Source: Sorex araneus (lineage: Eukaryota; Chordata; Mammalia; Eulipotyphla; Soricidae). From it: DNA of 64,000 nt. Below are positions 47,753 to 60,979 of this stretch, one piece after another. The position numbers were made by a program, and so were the translations under genes. The notes beneath the pieces were generated by a model. The model was given only the letters and a program-made list of their open reading frames with translations. It was not told the DNA's origin and ran no database searches. Numbering within the stretch: position 1 is the first letter of the stretch; every line of letters begins with the position of its first letter. Where the stretch lies: assembly GCF_027595985.1 (NCBI RefSeq), contig NC_073311.1:30407892-30471891 (forward strand), read 5' to 3'.

Positions 47753-47799
47753 GAATGTTTAGTTCAAAAATCAATGTGTGATTTTTGAACTAAACATTC
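47753..47799. repeat. Perfect 21 bp inverted repeat (hairpin)
   Basis: GAATGTTTAGTTCAAAAATC plus A at 47753-47773 pairs with its exact reverse complement at 47779-47799 around a 5-base loop ATGTG. Confidence 0.95.
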
Positions 47800-48239
47800 A
47801 CAATCTCCTATGGTGTCAACATGGGAGAAATTATGCTGATTTGGGGGGAGAGGCCTTCCATTACAATGATAACTGCTCTTCACTCCCTGGTAACTGTGTG
47901 ATGTAGCCTTATTCTTTCTCAAGCACTAGCTAGGTGCCAGGGGTACCACTGGTAGCAAAAGCAAGGAGCGTACTGGTTCTCAAATCATCTCTGATTTTAT
48001 TGAAAAGTATTAATTAAAAAAATAGATATAGTTACAGTGATTACAGTGTTTTAATGGATTAAAAAAAAAGAGGGCCCTAAATTTGTTTCAAGGAAATGGT
48101 CTGATTTGCTCCAAGTATATAATCAGGAAAATGCAGAATTTTACCTATTATGTCTTAAATTCAAAGTGGTTGTGGTAACTACATTATGATACATATAAAC
48201 TTGTCTAATTAAACTGATATTTGTTTTTTATTATGCCCT

Positions 48240-48789
48240 TTCCTTTACTCTTGTGGTTGTGATTGTACTGTGCTGACTGGAGGTCACACACGTGGCTGTC
48301 TAGGGTGCTCACACGTTTCTTCTAGCAGTGATGCTCACTGTTTCAGCACAGGTTTGGTGCTCACTGAGGCTTGGGCCCTTTCAGTGGTCCTCTTTGTGCG
48401 CATGCTCTCCAGGGCTCACACTCTTAGTCGAGGCCCACACATTAGATGGTGCTACTCATATGAGTCACCGCAGGACACACACACACATGCTCACCAGATG
48501 TCAGGCTAGATGTTTCCCATCTAGCCTGTGGCTGGCCCATCTTAATTGTGATGTTTGCTAAGAGTTGCACCCTTTTGTGGGCTTGCAAATATATGACTGT
48601 GCCACAGCGAGAAATCACTTGCCTTGTCAGAGATCTCCGACAGAGCACCCAGACTTTAATAGCAGAGCTGCCTACATCATGTTCAATGCAAGTGTGGAAC
48701 ACTGGGAACTAGGACTTGTGGACATGCTTGCAAGACAAGGGTTCTCAGTTCCTCTAGACCTGAGCTTATGGTTCTTATGGTTTTTAATA
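48240..48789. other. GC-richer unassigned stretch
   Basis: A more GC-rich block of unknown origin, with an 11 bp perfect hairpin CAGGCTAGATG/CATCTAGCCTG at 48502-48528. Open frames on both strands (up to 100 codons) have no recognisable domain. It may be a worn repeat. Confidence 0.35.
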
Positions 48790-48960
48790 ACTGTAATCAG
48801 AGTCTTGGACTACACCCAGTGGTCCTCAGGGCTTTCTCCTACCTCTATGTTCAGAAATGACTCCTGATGGGACTCAGAGGACCGTAGATGATGCTAGGGA
48901 ACTGCCCAGATCAGCTTAATTCAAGACAAATGCCATAACCCCTCTCTTATCTCTGGCCCA
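48790..48960 (-). mobile_element. SINE-A, old reverse copy
   Basis: 'gactacacccagtggtcctc', 'cagaaatgactcctgatgg', 'ctcttatctctggccc'. Confidence 0.65.
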
Positions 48961-49033
48961 TGTTGAAATATGTTCTTAATTTTACTGTAGCTTTATTAGA
49001 ATGATGACATTATTTAAAATACTTTTACTGTTC

Positions 49034-49285
49034 TCACTGTCACTATAACTGTCATCCCGTTGCTCATCAATTTGCTCGAGCAGGAACCAGTAAGTTCAGA
49101 ATCTCCATTGTGAGACTTGTTGTTACTGTTTTTGGCATATTGAATACGTTACGGGTAGCTTGCCAGGCTCTGCACTACAGGTGAGATACTCTAAAGAGCT
49201 TTCCAGGCTTTCCGAGAGGGGCAAAGGAATTGAACCCAGGTAGCCACGTGCAAGGCAAATGCCCTACCACTCTGCTACCACTATT
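49034..49285 (-). mobile_element. SINE-R, full length, reverse
   Basis: Tail repeats and 'catcccgttgctcatcaatt' at the left, core 'gacttgttgttactgttttt', 'acgggtagcttgccaggctc', then the head with 'ggaattgaacccagg' (reverse B box). A 7-base insertion (TTCAGAA-like) sits at about 49096 inside the tail-coding part. Confidence 0.85.
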
Positions 49286-49390
49286 CTTCTCATTCTGGAA
49301 AATTGATATTTGGTTGCAGAATTGTAAAAATGATAGAAGCAAAATGATTTGTCTCAAAATATTTCCAAAAATTCAGACAGGATCCAAAGA

Positions 49391-49393
<3 letters not shown>

Positions 49394-49436
<43 letters not shown>
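49394..49436. repeat. (TG)n microsatellite
   Basis: About 20 TG units followed by mixed GTGCG steps. Confidence 0.95.
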
Positions 49437-49439
<3 letters not shown>

Positions 49440-50517
49440 CGTGTGCGCGCACATGCGAACATGTGCATACTCACTATTTCCTTCATTGTTTTTCACTAAC
49501 TGAACTTTGTTTATCTGATATGTATAATCTTCAGTTTGGGTAGGTGTGGGGTGGAGGTAAGAGTTATAGTTATAATTCAGCTTTCTCATTTCTTTCTTGG
49601 CTCACAGACTTGATTCAAAGGAAAATTGAAAATGTATCCAACCTTGAATTAATGTCTATAAGTTTATCTCAAGGCTAAGGAACTTAAAAGTTTTTTAGCA
49701 TAGCAGCTCAATTCTGCTTTTGCTAGACTATCAGGATGCAAATTAGGAATGAAAATTATGCTTGCAAACCTATCAACACAGGAGCAGAAGCAACTTTTAA
49801 GACATTTTTAGTCATCATCTATATAAGCATCTATAATACGTATATAGTATTAATGCATATACATATATACACATATAGTCAACTTTGAAAAATCTCAGGA
49901 ATAGCTAAATAGCAAAAAAAGGATTTATTGGCATTTAAACAAGTTAAGCTGGGAAGGATGCGCACCAGCATAAGCTGAAGAACAGCTTCAAAGTGAGCAA
50001 ATTGGGAGTCTAGTTTTAGGCACCACTGAGATACAGTGAAGCAGTTTTTCAGGAAACTCATACATACTTATGTGAGAAAATGTTACGCAGGTTCAATTGA
50101 GGAGCATGCAATGAGAATATATCATGAATACAGAAAACAGCTGAGAAACGTCACTGAGGTGTGACTTTAGCATAGTAATGAAGGACAAGGAGGCTAGAAT
50201 TCATAGTCAAGGAATTCATAGTCTCCAAGGGCTGGTACTGTCCAGCAGGGCCCTAGGGTCCTTATCAGTAAAAACTGTTCAATTTCCCCCTTTGGCCCCT
50301 CAGCGCCAATAGAATACAATGGTGCAGGACAAAATAGAATCTGAGGGAGAGATGGTTGCACCTCCAAACTACAAGTTGCTGGCCTGTCTGTTTTAGCTTT
50401 TCTTAAACTGATAGAGTCCTAAATTGTCAGGTGAAAGATCACTGTTCATCTATATTCATTTTGGGCATAAAATATTTCTCCCAGAAAGACATAAGTTTAG
50501 TTAAAAAATGTTTTGTG
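49437..50517. other. Unassigned sequence
   Basis: AT-rich with no recognisable gene or repeat. Confidence 0.4.
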
Positions 50518-50680
50518 GGGGCCAGAGAGACAGTACAATGGGTAGGGCACTTGTCTTGCATGTGGCCAATCAGAATTTGATTCTGACATCCCATTTGATC
50601 CCCCAAGCCCAGAAAGAGTGATCTCTGAGTGCTGAGCTAGGAATAATCTCTAAGTGTTGCAAGGTGTGTCCCCAAATTTT
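50518..50680 (+). mobile_element. SINE-A, diverged
   Basis: GGGGGCCAGAGAGACAGTAC head, 'cttgcatgtggccaatcag', body 'gagtgatctctgagtgctga', 'aaggtgtgtcccc'. Confidence 0.75.
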
Positions 50681-53059
50681 TAAAATTTTATTATTAGAAA
50701 AGTAATACTTACATTTGTTTACTGTAGGAATTTTGACAATAAAGTTAAGATTAAGAATAGCTTTTTACAGTTTCACATAACATTATAACTGTTTCTTATC
50801 TTGTCACTGCAAGATAAACCAGATCAAATTTTTGTATTCTCTTTCAGTACTCATATACGTATATATTTTACTGATATACATATTTGTATACATACATATT
50901 CTAATTATAGGTTAACATAATATCATCTTAATTATTATGTATTTACATATGTAAAACAGTTTTTTATATTAAGCTATAGCAATACATTATATTAATCATT
51001 AACCTCTCATTGTAGGATATTTAAGGGCAATCCATTTTTTTTCTTTTTTGGAAAATTCCATGATAAGGTAGAAAAGTTCCCTAGCAAATTTTTTCTCATA
51101 AAGATAATGACTTTTTCTCAGAAAGAGAATGACTTTTGAATTGAAGATTGAAATTTGAAATTTTTTAGCTGAATACATAAGTAAAGGCTCTCTACGATAA
51201 GAAAATAATGTTCCCTTATCTCCCCCATCCCGGCTCTCTTCTTTCTGTGTATGTATTCAATCCATGCTCAAAACAACTACTAAAGCATTTTGATCATTAT
51301 TCAGCTTCACCAGGTTATCTTTCAATTATTTTAAATAACTTGCAGTGACAATGGGATCTAAAGTGAAAAATTATATAAATATTGCCTGGTTTAGGATATG
51401 CATTCTTTTTTCTGTATAGTAGCAGGGTATAATTTAAACTTAAAAATAAGAGTAATTTTCCTGAGACATTTTACCTTGAAATTATTATAAACACATTAGA
51501 ATATTGCTAAAAGAAGACTACGAATTTGTGAGAGAGCTTTTAGAATGTCAACATCCTTGAAGTAATTACGGAAATCATAGGAATGCTAGCTTCTTTCTCT
51601 GTCCTGCTTCAAGTCTACATTCTCTTCTGTGTCTGTCATATTTGTCTGACCAGTGTTACTGGTCAAATGATAGCAACTTTCCTTAGGACTTTTCTTGTTT
51701 GTATGACTGCAAATTTAAATCCAGAGTAAATAACTCAATCGGAAAAAGTAACATTGAAGGAGAAAATCAAAGTAAGTTTCTCTTCTGCGTGTACCAAAGA
51801 GCTGAAAATTGGTTTGCAGGAAGGCTGTTCCACTTTGTTTACACATCTCTGATGGGGTTAACATATAGGGCCAGTGCTAATGAGTGTTATATAGCCAAGT
51901 AATGATAGCCCCAGGGAGAGAAACAGGGAGTTGACGTCCTGACATTTATTTTCAAAATAGCTGAATATTTTCCAGGCACATTTTGTGGGTTCTGCTGACA
52001 AAAGTTCTTCTGTTAGCCATCTAGAATGAAATTCTTCTCCACATGACATAATTGAGGATCCACCTTAAAACACTTTGAAAAATAAAGACCTTTTCATATT
52101 CAGATGGACATTTTGTCTCTTGGTTTTTTCTTTCCAAAGATACAGGACTTGTAGTAAATGTAGTTCTGAATTTTTGTATAAAAAATTCAGAATAAAAAAG
52201 CTGGAGCTGAATGCACTGTTATTAACTGCTATGGCATAGATTGTTTTAAAGGTATATTAAAATTTTAAATCAAGATAAATAAATCAAATAAATCAAGATA
52301 AACAAATAAAATGTGTTATTGTTATTAATATGAATGAATATGATTGTTATGAATCAGACAATATGTTAGTATTTGTATCTTTTAAATATCAGCTGACAAT
52401 GAGGGCTTTTTTTTTTAAATATCATGTTTTAAAGCCTAAAGAATCAATCTTTCTTTACTTTAATACAGCTTTTAGGTATTTAGATAGTGACCTATAGTTA
52501 CATTTGTTTTTCTGGAGGAGATAGCTTGAGGTGCATGGAGGTTCATTATAATAGAAAGGTCAGTTAAAGAATGCAGGAGAAGCTCAGAGCCGGCTGCACT
52601 AGTCTGAGGGCTGAACAAAGGCAGGGAAAGCTGTTATGTTGTGAAGAGGGTGATTAAAAATGGGTTAAAAGCCTGCAAAGAGATCATTAAAGAAATGATT
52701 TGTTTTATCTCAGTAAGGTGAAGAATCGGGGATTTCATAATCTTTCTTTTAAACAATGATTTTACAGTCATTTTTACAAGACTTAGCAGTACACTAATTC
52801 TTTAAAAATAATGAGAAACAGAATAGTGTGGAGAGATATTGAATGTTTAAATAAAATTGACACCTGATTCAAATCGGGTAGAATGCAGACCAGATCTAAC
52901 ATTCTTTGGGTTGCTTTGATTTGGGGGGAAAAATATCCCCCTGTTTTTTTAAGTTTACTCATAATTTCTTACATACTTGAAATTTAGAGCAGACTTGGAT
53001 AATGTATTTTATCAATTGGAGTAAGAAGGGTAAATTACATGAGTATTCTAAGTGTGTTT
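50681..53059. other. Unassigned AT-rich block
   Basis: About 2.4 kb. TA-rich near 50850-50960, and a loose AAATCAAGATAAA tandem at 52265-52310. No gene or repeat family recognised. Confidence 0.4.
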
Positions 53060-53243
53060 TTGTTTGTTTCTTTTGTAGCTGCACTAGGCTGTGCTCAGGG
53101 TCTAATTCCTGGCTCTGCACTCAGGTATGGATGGGTCACTCCTGTTTGGGCTCAGGGGGCCATATGAAGTGCCTGGATCAAACCTGGGTCTGCTGAGTGC
53201 CAGGCAAACTGTGCCACCCACTGTACTATCTCTCCGGCCCCTA
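53060..53243 (-). mobile_element. SINE-A
   Basis: Reverse copy: T/G-rich tail, 'ctaattcctggctctgcact', 'ggggccatatgaagtgcct', 'actatctctccggcccc'. Confidence 0.8.
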
Positions 53244-53299
53244 GGTTCTTCTCTAGCATATTATTTAACCATTTACATTAAGTATAATATGTGATTTCT

Positions 53300-53442
53300 G
53301 GGGTCACTTCTTTCAGGTGCTCTAAGCTCAGTACCTACAGGGAGTCTCTCCTGACGTTCCTTGGGGGACTATGTAGTACTTCAAATCCAGGCATCCTGCA
53401 TGTAAAGCTTGTGCTTAGTGGATGAACTATCTCTCCTGATGT
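53300..53442 (-). mobile_element. SINE-A-like, worn
   Basis: 'ggagtctctcctgacgttcc', 'gggggactatgtagtactt', 'aactatctctcctg' suggest a second reverse SINE directly beside the previous one. Confidence 0.45.
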
Positions 53443-53544
53443 CAATATAGTTTTAATATATTAAATTTATTTTATCTAATGAGCCATGTGTCTCTACTAG
53501 AAATAAAAATTGAAATGAAATTATCATTTAGCAATATCTAATTT

Positions 53545-53800
53545 GGGGGTTGGGGAGATAGGCTAGCCCAATGGTTGTAGTCATGGGATGCCTGTTCAAG
53601 GCCTTAAGCTTTATTAATCAGATTGCAAGCCCTCTGCACTCCAAGCACTGCCAGTTGTAGCACTGGAGGCCTCAGCATCCCCTGTTGAATAGCACCTCAT
53701 GGTCAAACCAGAGCAGTCAACCATCAGGCCTAGTATAATGGGCCTGGAGCTGAGCTTTGCTGGCGAGTCTCCCAAATTCTATCCCTCTACCCACTGCCCC
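53545..53800 (+). mobile_element. Possible old SINE
   Basis: 'gggggttggggagataggct' resembles a SINE-A start, but most of the rest does not align. Confidence 0.3.
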
Positions 53801-53834
53801 CCGCAAAAACTCATTGAATTACCTAATTATGTTG

Positions 53835-54000
53835 GGGGTTGGACCACACTTGTCCCGAACGTGGCAGTGCTCAGGGCTTAATCTTTGCTTTGTACTCAAG
53901 GATCACTCCTGGCAGAGTTTGGGGAACCCTATGTGCCATAATTAGAACCCAGCTGACCTGCTAAACATGCACTTTACCTTCTGTACTACCTCTCCAGCCT
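53835..54000 (-). mobile_element. SINE-A, old reverse copy
   Basis: 'ggttggaccacacttgtccc', 'actcaaggatcactcctggc', 'tactacctctccagcct'. Confidence 0.75.
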
Positions 54001-54589
54001 TCATTTTATTTTTTTCTGAGTTGATTATGGTGATTATCATAGTATATATTTATAAGATACTTATAATTGTTTTTAAATGTTTATAACTTTGGCTCAAAGC
54101 GCAATTATTTTCCCCAAGAAAGAATAGATGGATATTAAGATTAAACCAAGGTCTGTCCTTAGAAATTTCTCTCTTGGTACATTTCTAGTATGTGTCATAG
54201 AGCAATGTCTCTAAGAAAGCACCACTCTTGACAATTTCCATGATGACATCATCCTTTAAGAACCTTTATGAAAAACAAAATGTCCCTGAAGACACTCAAT
54301 GGGAGTTTGGAAGAAAGCAGGGACTGCACTGCTTCAATATTAAAGCAAAGTCATCTTCTACTTGCTTAGAAAATGTTTTTATTACATTGAAAGGAACTTT
54401 GGAGTTGAATCAAAAAATGAATAGCAACCGCTGCCTGTCTTGAAGTTGAGTTTAGTTTGTTAAAGGCATTTGACTTGTGTGTTGCTGAATTAAAACAGGG
54501 AAAGAACAGTGGCATTTTAACTCAAAATTGATATAAACTTCAATGTGTAACATAAACATTAGTTTAAGTTAATTAAGATTTTTATGTCA
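54001..54589. other. Unassigned sequence
   Basis: No feature recognised. Confidence 0.4.
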
Positions 54590-54602
54590 TATAGTACTTG
54601 AG

Positions 54603-54843
54603 CAGACTGTAGTGATAGAACAGCGGGTAGGGCATTTGCCTTGCACGCAGACGACCCGGTTTCGATTCTTCCACCCCTCTTGGAGAGCCCAGCAAGCTAC
54701 CCAGAGTATCCCACTCACATGGCAGAGCCTGGCAAGCTACCTGTGGTGTATTCGATATGCCAAAAACAGTAGCAACAAATCTCACAATGGAGAGGTTACT
54801 GGTGCCTTCTCGAGCAAATCAATGAACAACGGGATGACAGTGC
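54603..54843 (+). mobile_element. SINE-R, full length with perfect TSD
   Basis: A perfect 13 bp TSD TATAGTACTTGAG lies at 54590-54602 and 54844-54856. Head (A-box region TAGAACAGCGGG), B box (GGTTTCGATTCTT), two-part body, core and RTE-like tail are present. The terminal repeat is reduced to GACAGTGC. Confidence 0.95.
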
Positions 54844-54856
54844 TATAGTACTTGAG

Positions 54857-55669
54857 TAGTAAGATACCAAAAAATGAGATATGTATCTACATATAATATA
54901 TTATATATGTTATATATATTTTATATACATATAAAATTTCAGTACCCAGGAAATAATTATGTAGATTTTAGTATGAAATGTTTTGAACATATCCACATTC
55001 ACAAAGGCATGTGTTCAACATTTTCTCAGTAAAAAGAGCACTCTCACCTGATAATTTCTAGTAACATAATAAATACACAGTGATATTATAAAATTATAAT
55101 GATACACATACACAATGATATTATAAATTTAAGTATTCATTTCTAAATCTACTACTTTGTCACTTCCAATTGCAATTAGCAAACACATGCAGAAAAAATA
55201 AAGGCCCTAATCTGTATATTTGCAAAGAAGTTGAAAAATTGGAAAATCTTCTAGATAATTAGACATTAAATTTATATTATTGGAGAATAACAGAACTGTT
55301 TATTTTCTCTCTTGCTCTCTTTTTTTCCACTTTTATTTTCAATTAAGTTTTGCTGATTTTGTAGTTAATTTTATTCTTTTCTTTTGCTTTTAAATTATCT
55401 TTAGATACATTTCAAACAACTCTATACTCAATAATCATTAACAACTGTTACCCCCGCCTGACCCTTCATGTCAGACAGCCACCAGGAGATAAATGCTTTA
55501 TGAGGTTTCACCTTTAAAAGTGATTTCTTTCTTCCCTCCAGGCAATACCCAGAAACTCTTCTATTCCTGCAAAACTGCCCCTTTGTATTCTCAAATCAAA
55601 TCATTTATTTTGATTTAAGGATTTCAAACTTCAGTATTACTATAACCTCAATTTGGCAATTCTCTATTC
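54857..55669. other. Unassigned AT-rich sequence
   Basis: TA-rich patch at 54890-54935; nothing else recognised. Confidence 0.4.
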
Positions 55670-56760
<1,091 letters not shown>

Positions 56761-57594
56761 GCAGATATTTTAAAAATGTGGATTTTAAGTGTTTCCCAAT
56801 ACAACAGGAAACTAGAAAGGGGTACACATGAGAAATGACATTGTTCACACAAATTCACCATATTTTGTGAATCTCAATTATGCAAAATTTGACATATTTC
56901 ACTAAATTGGGTTCCTAAAAGATATAACTTATGCACTTAAATGTTTCTTTAATATGTCCATTATAGAGTTTTGTACAAATCAGGCGAGCCACTTACCTTG
57001 TCTCATATTATCACTGAGTGAAAGCTTTCTTCTGGGTCTTAGTTACTTAACAGATGATTGCACGGTTGTTTGCGTGGTTTCCTGCCTTCTAAACTTTTCC
57101 CTTTTCCAGTTTATCTCTAAAATCATCATTAGTAGGCAACTATGTTACCCTGCTGTTCACAAGCCCCACCATTTTGGTAGTTAAAAAAAAATTGTGAGCC
57201 AAGACAGTTTTAATTGAAAGACTTAGAAATATGTAAAGGGAGAGAAAGCGAGAGAGCAAGAGAGCGAGAGCGAGAGAGAAAGAAAAGCAGAGAGAGAGAC
57301 AGAAAAATAAATACATGTTCAAGAGAAAACATAGATTTGAAATAAAAAGTAGAAGAAAAGGAATATGTGTTCAAAAATGAAGAAGGGAATGAAAAAGCAA
57401 ACAAGTCCATTTGATTTGCTTTAATTTGAGTTTTCACTTTCTTTCTAGAATTTAAATGTATTATTTGAAAGTTTGGGAGGATGTCACTATATTTAAATAT
57501 AATTACTAATACACTTTGTGTTTTAAAACATTCAAAGTAATGAACTGTCACCATAATAAAATAATTTATTCTTTTTTCGTTTTTCCTTTTTTAT
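56761..57594. other. Unassigned; GA-rich patch
   Basis: Contains a purine-rich (GA)n patch at 57238-57305 with C interruptions. The serine/leucine-rich open frames opposite it are repeat artefacts. Confidence 0.5.
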
Positions 57595-57755
57595 TTCTTG
57601 GACCACACCTAGTGGTACCCAAGAGCTACTGCTGTCTCTGTGTTGTTCAGGAGTGACATGTAGCTGTATCTTAGGGACAATGCGATATTGGGGATCAACG
57701 TGGGATGGCTTCACATAAGCAAAGTGCCTCCAAAATTACATCTCACTGGCCCCCG
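57595..57755 (-). mobile_element. SINE-A, old reverse copy
   Basis: 'ggaccacacctagtggtacc', 'gcgatattggggatcaacgt', 'catctcactggcccc'. Confidence 0.7.
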
Positions 57756-57904
57756 AATTCTGAATAGAACAGAATTTTAAGTAAATTTTTCATCTTAGCC
57801 TATCTCATAAAGGTACTGGGGGAAAGGAATCTAAAAATCTGGGCACTTGGTACAAATATGCTTAAGTACACATAAGACTTTAAAAAAACATCTTTCTGCT
57901 ATGT

Positions 57905-58080
57905 TGGGTCAAGGCTGAGGAGAAGGTCTGGCCACATAGGGAGATGCTCAGGAACTGTTCCTGAGGCTGTGCTTGGGATCTCTCTGGGCTGTGCTGGAGG
58001 GATCATTTGGTGCTGGGATGGAACCAGAGGCTCCTCTTGTGAAGCATGAGATCTAAATACATATCCTTCACCATAAAGAC
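57905..58080 (-). mobile_element. Possible old SINE, reverse
   Basis: 'ggtctggccacatagggaga', 'gctcaggaactgttcctgag', 'tggtgctgggatggaaccag' fit a worn SINE-A relative. Confidence 0.4.
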
Positions 58081-58086
58081 ATTTTC

Positions 58087-58345
58087 AAAGCAATAGTACA
58101 ATGGGCAGGGCGTTTACCTTGCACGTGGCTGACCCAGATTTGATTCCTCCGTCCCTCTCGGAAAGCCGGAGAGCCAGCAAGCTACTAAGAGTATCCTGCC
58201 CACACATCAGAGCCTGGCAAGCTACCTGTGGTGAATTTGATATGCCAAAAATAGTAATAAGAAGTCTCACAATGGAGACATTACTGGTGCCCGCTCGAGC
58301 AAATCAATGAGCAATGGATGACAGTGATACAGTGATTCAGTGATC
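58087..58345 (+). mobile_element. SINE-R, full length
   Basis: Head 'aatagtacaatgggcagggc', B box (GATTTGATTCCTCC, worn), two-part body, core 'aaaatagtaataagaagtct', RTE-like tail ACTGGTGCCCGCTCGAGCAA and GTGATACAGTGATTCAGTGA repeats. A 10-base duplication (GAGAGCC/GGAGAGCC) lies in the body. No TSD was found. Confidence 0.88.
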
Positions 58346-58405
58346 TTTTTAAATGAAATCATTCAGAATAATCAGTAAGCCCATCTAATTTTAAAATATG
58401 CCACA

Positions 58406-58406
<1 letters not shown>

Positions 58407-58450
<44 letters not shown>

Positions 58451-58462
58451 CATATATATATT
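58407..58462. repeat. (CA)n(TA)n microsatellite
   Basis: About 16 CA units followed by TA-rich steps, directly before a truncated SINE-R. Confidence 0.93.
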
Positions 58463-58463
58463 A

Positions 58464-58650
58464 TGGCAGAGGATGGCAAGCTACCCATGATGTATTTGAT
58501 ATATTTGATATGCCCAAAACAGTAACAACAATGTGCTCTTTGTGTTCCTGGAGCAAGCAGACGCCATTGGGCACACAACAGGGACAAATGAAGATATTAC
58601 TGGCACCCACTCAAGTAAATCGATGAACAACGGGATAACAGTGATACAGT
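58464..58650 (+). mobile_element. SINE-R with extended RTE tail, 5' truncated
   Basis: Begins in the body (ATGGCAGAGGATGGCAAGC), contains a duplicated 'tgatatatt', the core, then about 60 bases ('tgtgttcctggagcaagcag', 'acgccattgggcacacaaca') matching the RTE C-terminal coding region, and the usual end with GTGATACAGTG repeats. Same architecture as 2055-2302. Confidence 0.78.
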
Positions 58651-59214
58651 GGTACAGTTATATATACACTGCAACATCATATTCTACTTACTGTTGAGGT
58701 ATGATTACAATTACTAGGTAAAAACATATATTTTAATTTCAGGTTATACAGATTCGAGTTTTGAATCAACCACCTAATAGGCATCAATTTGCGCAAGTTA
58801 ATCTATCTCTCAGAACTTTATTTTTTAATCTATATTTATAAAATATTGCTCATATTATACTACAAAGATTAGAGAATATAGAGTAAAACACTTTATGCTA
58901 TGCCAATAACCATAAGAAATAAAAGAATGTTATTGATTCTCATTAGTATTAGTAGCTCTGTTTATTTCACTACTATCTGTTTACTATGTAGTACCAGAAA
59001 GCAAACCCAGGGCCTCACACCTGCAGGTCAAGTGCTCTGCTGCTGATCTACATTCTTGGCTACCAAGCTGCTTGAATCTAAATAACAAAGTTGTTCTGGC
59101 ACCTCGGTTCTGAGTATAATCTTAGTATCTAGTCTACTCTGCCCTCCAAGTTTGACTAGTGCATGACTTCTCAGCCTCTTGCCACTTTCCCTGTTTGTTT
59201 GCATCTTTTATGTT
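58651..59214. other. Unassigned; possible worn tRNA-like SINE head
   Basis: At 58985-59062 'gtaccagaaagcaaacccag', 'ggcctcacacctgcaggtca', 'agtgctctgctgctgatcta' resembles a reversed tRNA-derived SINE head of another family. The rest is unassigned. Confidence 0.35.
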
Positions 59215-59365
59215 TATTTGTTTGTTTGGGGGCCACACCTGGCAATGTTCAAATTACTCCTGCCTCCACACTTAGGGAGTACTCCTGGTGGTGTTTAGGG
59301 GTGCATATGGGATGCTGGGGATTGAACCCTGGTTGGCATGTGCAAGGCAATCTCCTTGACCCTGT
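59215..59365 (-). mobile_element. SINE-A, reverse
   Basis: 'gggggccacacctggcaatg', 'tactcctggtggtgtttagg', 'gatgctggggattgaaccct'; the head is partly lost. Confidence 0.78.
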
Positions 59366-60073
59366 TTTTCTGCATCTTTATTTAACCACTCATTGCTTCC
59401 TAAACTCACCATGCTATTTCAAGCCCTTGCTGCCCTCATTCCTACTGTCTTCTTTAACTGAAACACCCTTTACTTTTGTCATTCTTATTCATCACTTAAG
59501 ACCTAATTTGAGGGTTCCCTTTTTTCAAAAATTCCTACCTTGATTCATAAACCTTTGAAAAGATGCCAGCATGTTCATTATTGTGTTTCTGGTGCCTAAC
59601 AGTACCTAGTGAAAACATTTTTTTTAATTAGTGAGTCACAGTGAGGGTACAGTTACAGATTCACATATTTTTGTGCTTGTTTTTCCCTCATGCAATGTTC
59701 GAGAGCCCATCCCTCCACCAGTGTCCATTCTCCACCACCAATGAACCCAGTATCCCTCCCACCCCCCAATCCCATCCCCACAACCCCACCCCACCTCTGT
59801 GGCAGGGCATTCCAATTTGTTCTCTTTCTCTCTTCTTTTGAGTGTTGTGATTTGCAATAGGGGTATTGAGTGGCCATCATGTTCGGTCACTAGTCCACTT
59901 TCAGCACACATCTCCCTTCCCGGGCAGGATCTCCAATCATATTTTACTTGGTGTTCCCTTCCCTATTTGGAATGACTTTCCCCCAGCATATGAGGCCAGC
60001 TTCCAAGCTATGGAGCCAACCTCCTGGTATTATATACTACTATTCTTGGGTATTATTCTCCTACTCTGTTGTT

Positions 60074-60970
60074 TTATATTCCACAGATGAGTGCAATCTT
60101 TCTATGTCTGTCTCTCCCTTTCTGGCTCATTTCACTTAGCATGATACTTTCCATGTTGATCCACTTATATGCAAAGTTCATGACTTCATCTTTTCTAACA
60201 GCTGCATAGTATTCCATTGTATAGATGTACCAAAGTTTCTTTAACCAGTCATCTGTTCTAGGGCACTTGGGTTTTTTCCAGATTCTGGCTATTGTAAACA
60301 GTGCCGCGATGAACATACAAGTGCAGATGTCATTTCGACTATACTTTTTGTTTATCCGGGATATATTCACAGATGTGGTATTGCTGGATCAAATGGGAGC
60401 TCAATTTCTAATTTTTTGAGAAACTTCCATATTGTTTTCCAAAGGGGCTGGACCAGTCAGCATGCCCACCAGCAGTGTAGAAGGGTCCCTTTCTCCCCAC
60501 ATCCTCTCCAACAGCGGTTGCTTTTGTTCTTTTGGATGTGTGCCATTCTCTGTGGTGTGAGGTGGTATCTCATTGTTGTTTTGATCTGCATCTCTCTGAT
60601 GATTAGTGATGTAGAGCACTTTTTCATGTACCTTTTAGCCATTCGTATCTCTCCCTTGGAAATTTTCTGTTCATTTCTTCAGCCCATTTTCTGATGGGGT
60701 TGCATGTTTTCTTCTTGTAGAGTTCAACCAGTGCTTTATATACCCTTGATATCAACCCTTTATCAGATGGGCATTGGGTGGATATTCTTTCCCATTCTGT
60801 AGATTGCCTTTGTAGTCTGGTCACTGTGTCATTTGTGGTACAGAAGCTTCTTAGTTTAATATAGTCCCATTTCTTTATCTCTGTTTCTGCTTGATTGCTT
60901 ACTTCTGTGTCATCTTTGAAGATACCTTTAGCTTCAATATCGTGAAGGGTTTTGCGGACCTTGTCTTCTA
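60074..60970 (-). pseudogene. L1 ORF2 C-terminal part
   Basis: Minus strand, in broken frames: KVRKTLHDIEAKGIF near 60940, TEWERI near 60800, SDKGLISRVYKALVELY near 60760, [19 protein letters not shown] near 60600, the cysteine/histidine motif [18 protein letters not shown] near 60480, [14 protein letters not shown] near 60320, WYIYTMEYYAAVRKDE near 60220 and the end SLICGI at 60074. One frameshift separates the Cys motif from the last segment. The 3'UTR follows down to 59619. Confidence 0.9.
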
Positions 60971-60979
60971 TTTACCTTA

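Noticed and set aside
49230..49589. Cys/Val-rich and His/Thr-rich open frames
   Set aside because: Translation of the (TG)n/(CA)n microsatellite. The same goes for the CA-repeat frames at 27379 and 28361-28661.
57140..57554. Ser/Leu-rich minus-strand open frame
   Set aside because: Reads through the GA-rich simple repeat at 57238-57305; not a gene.
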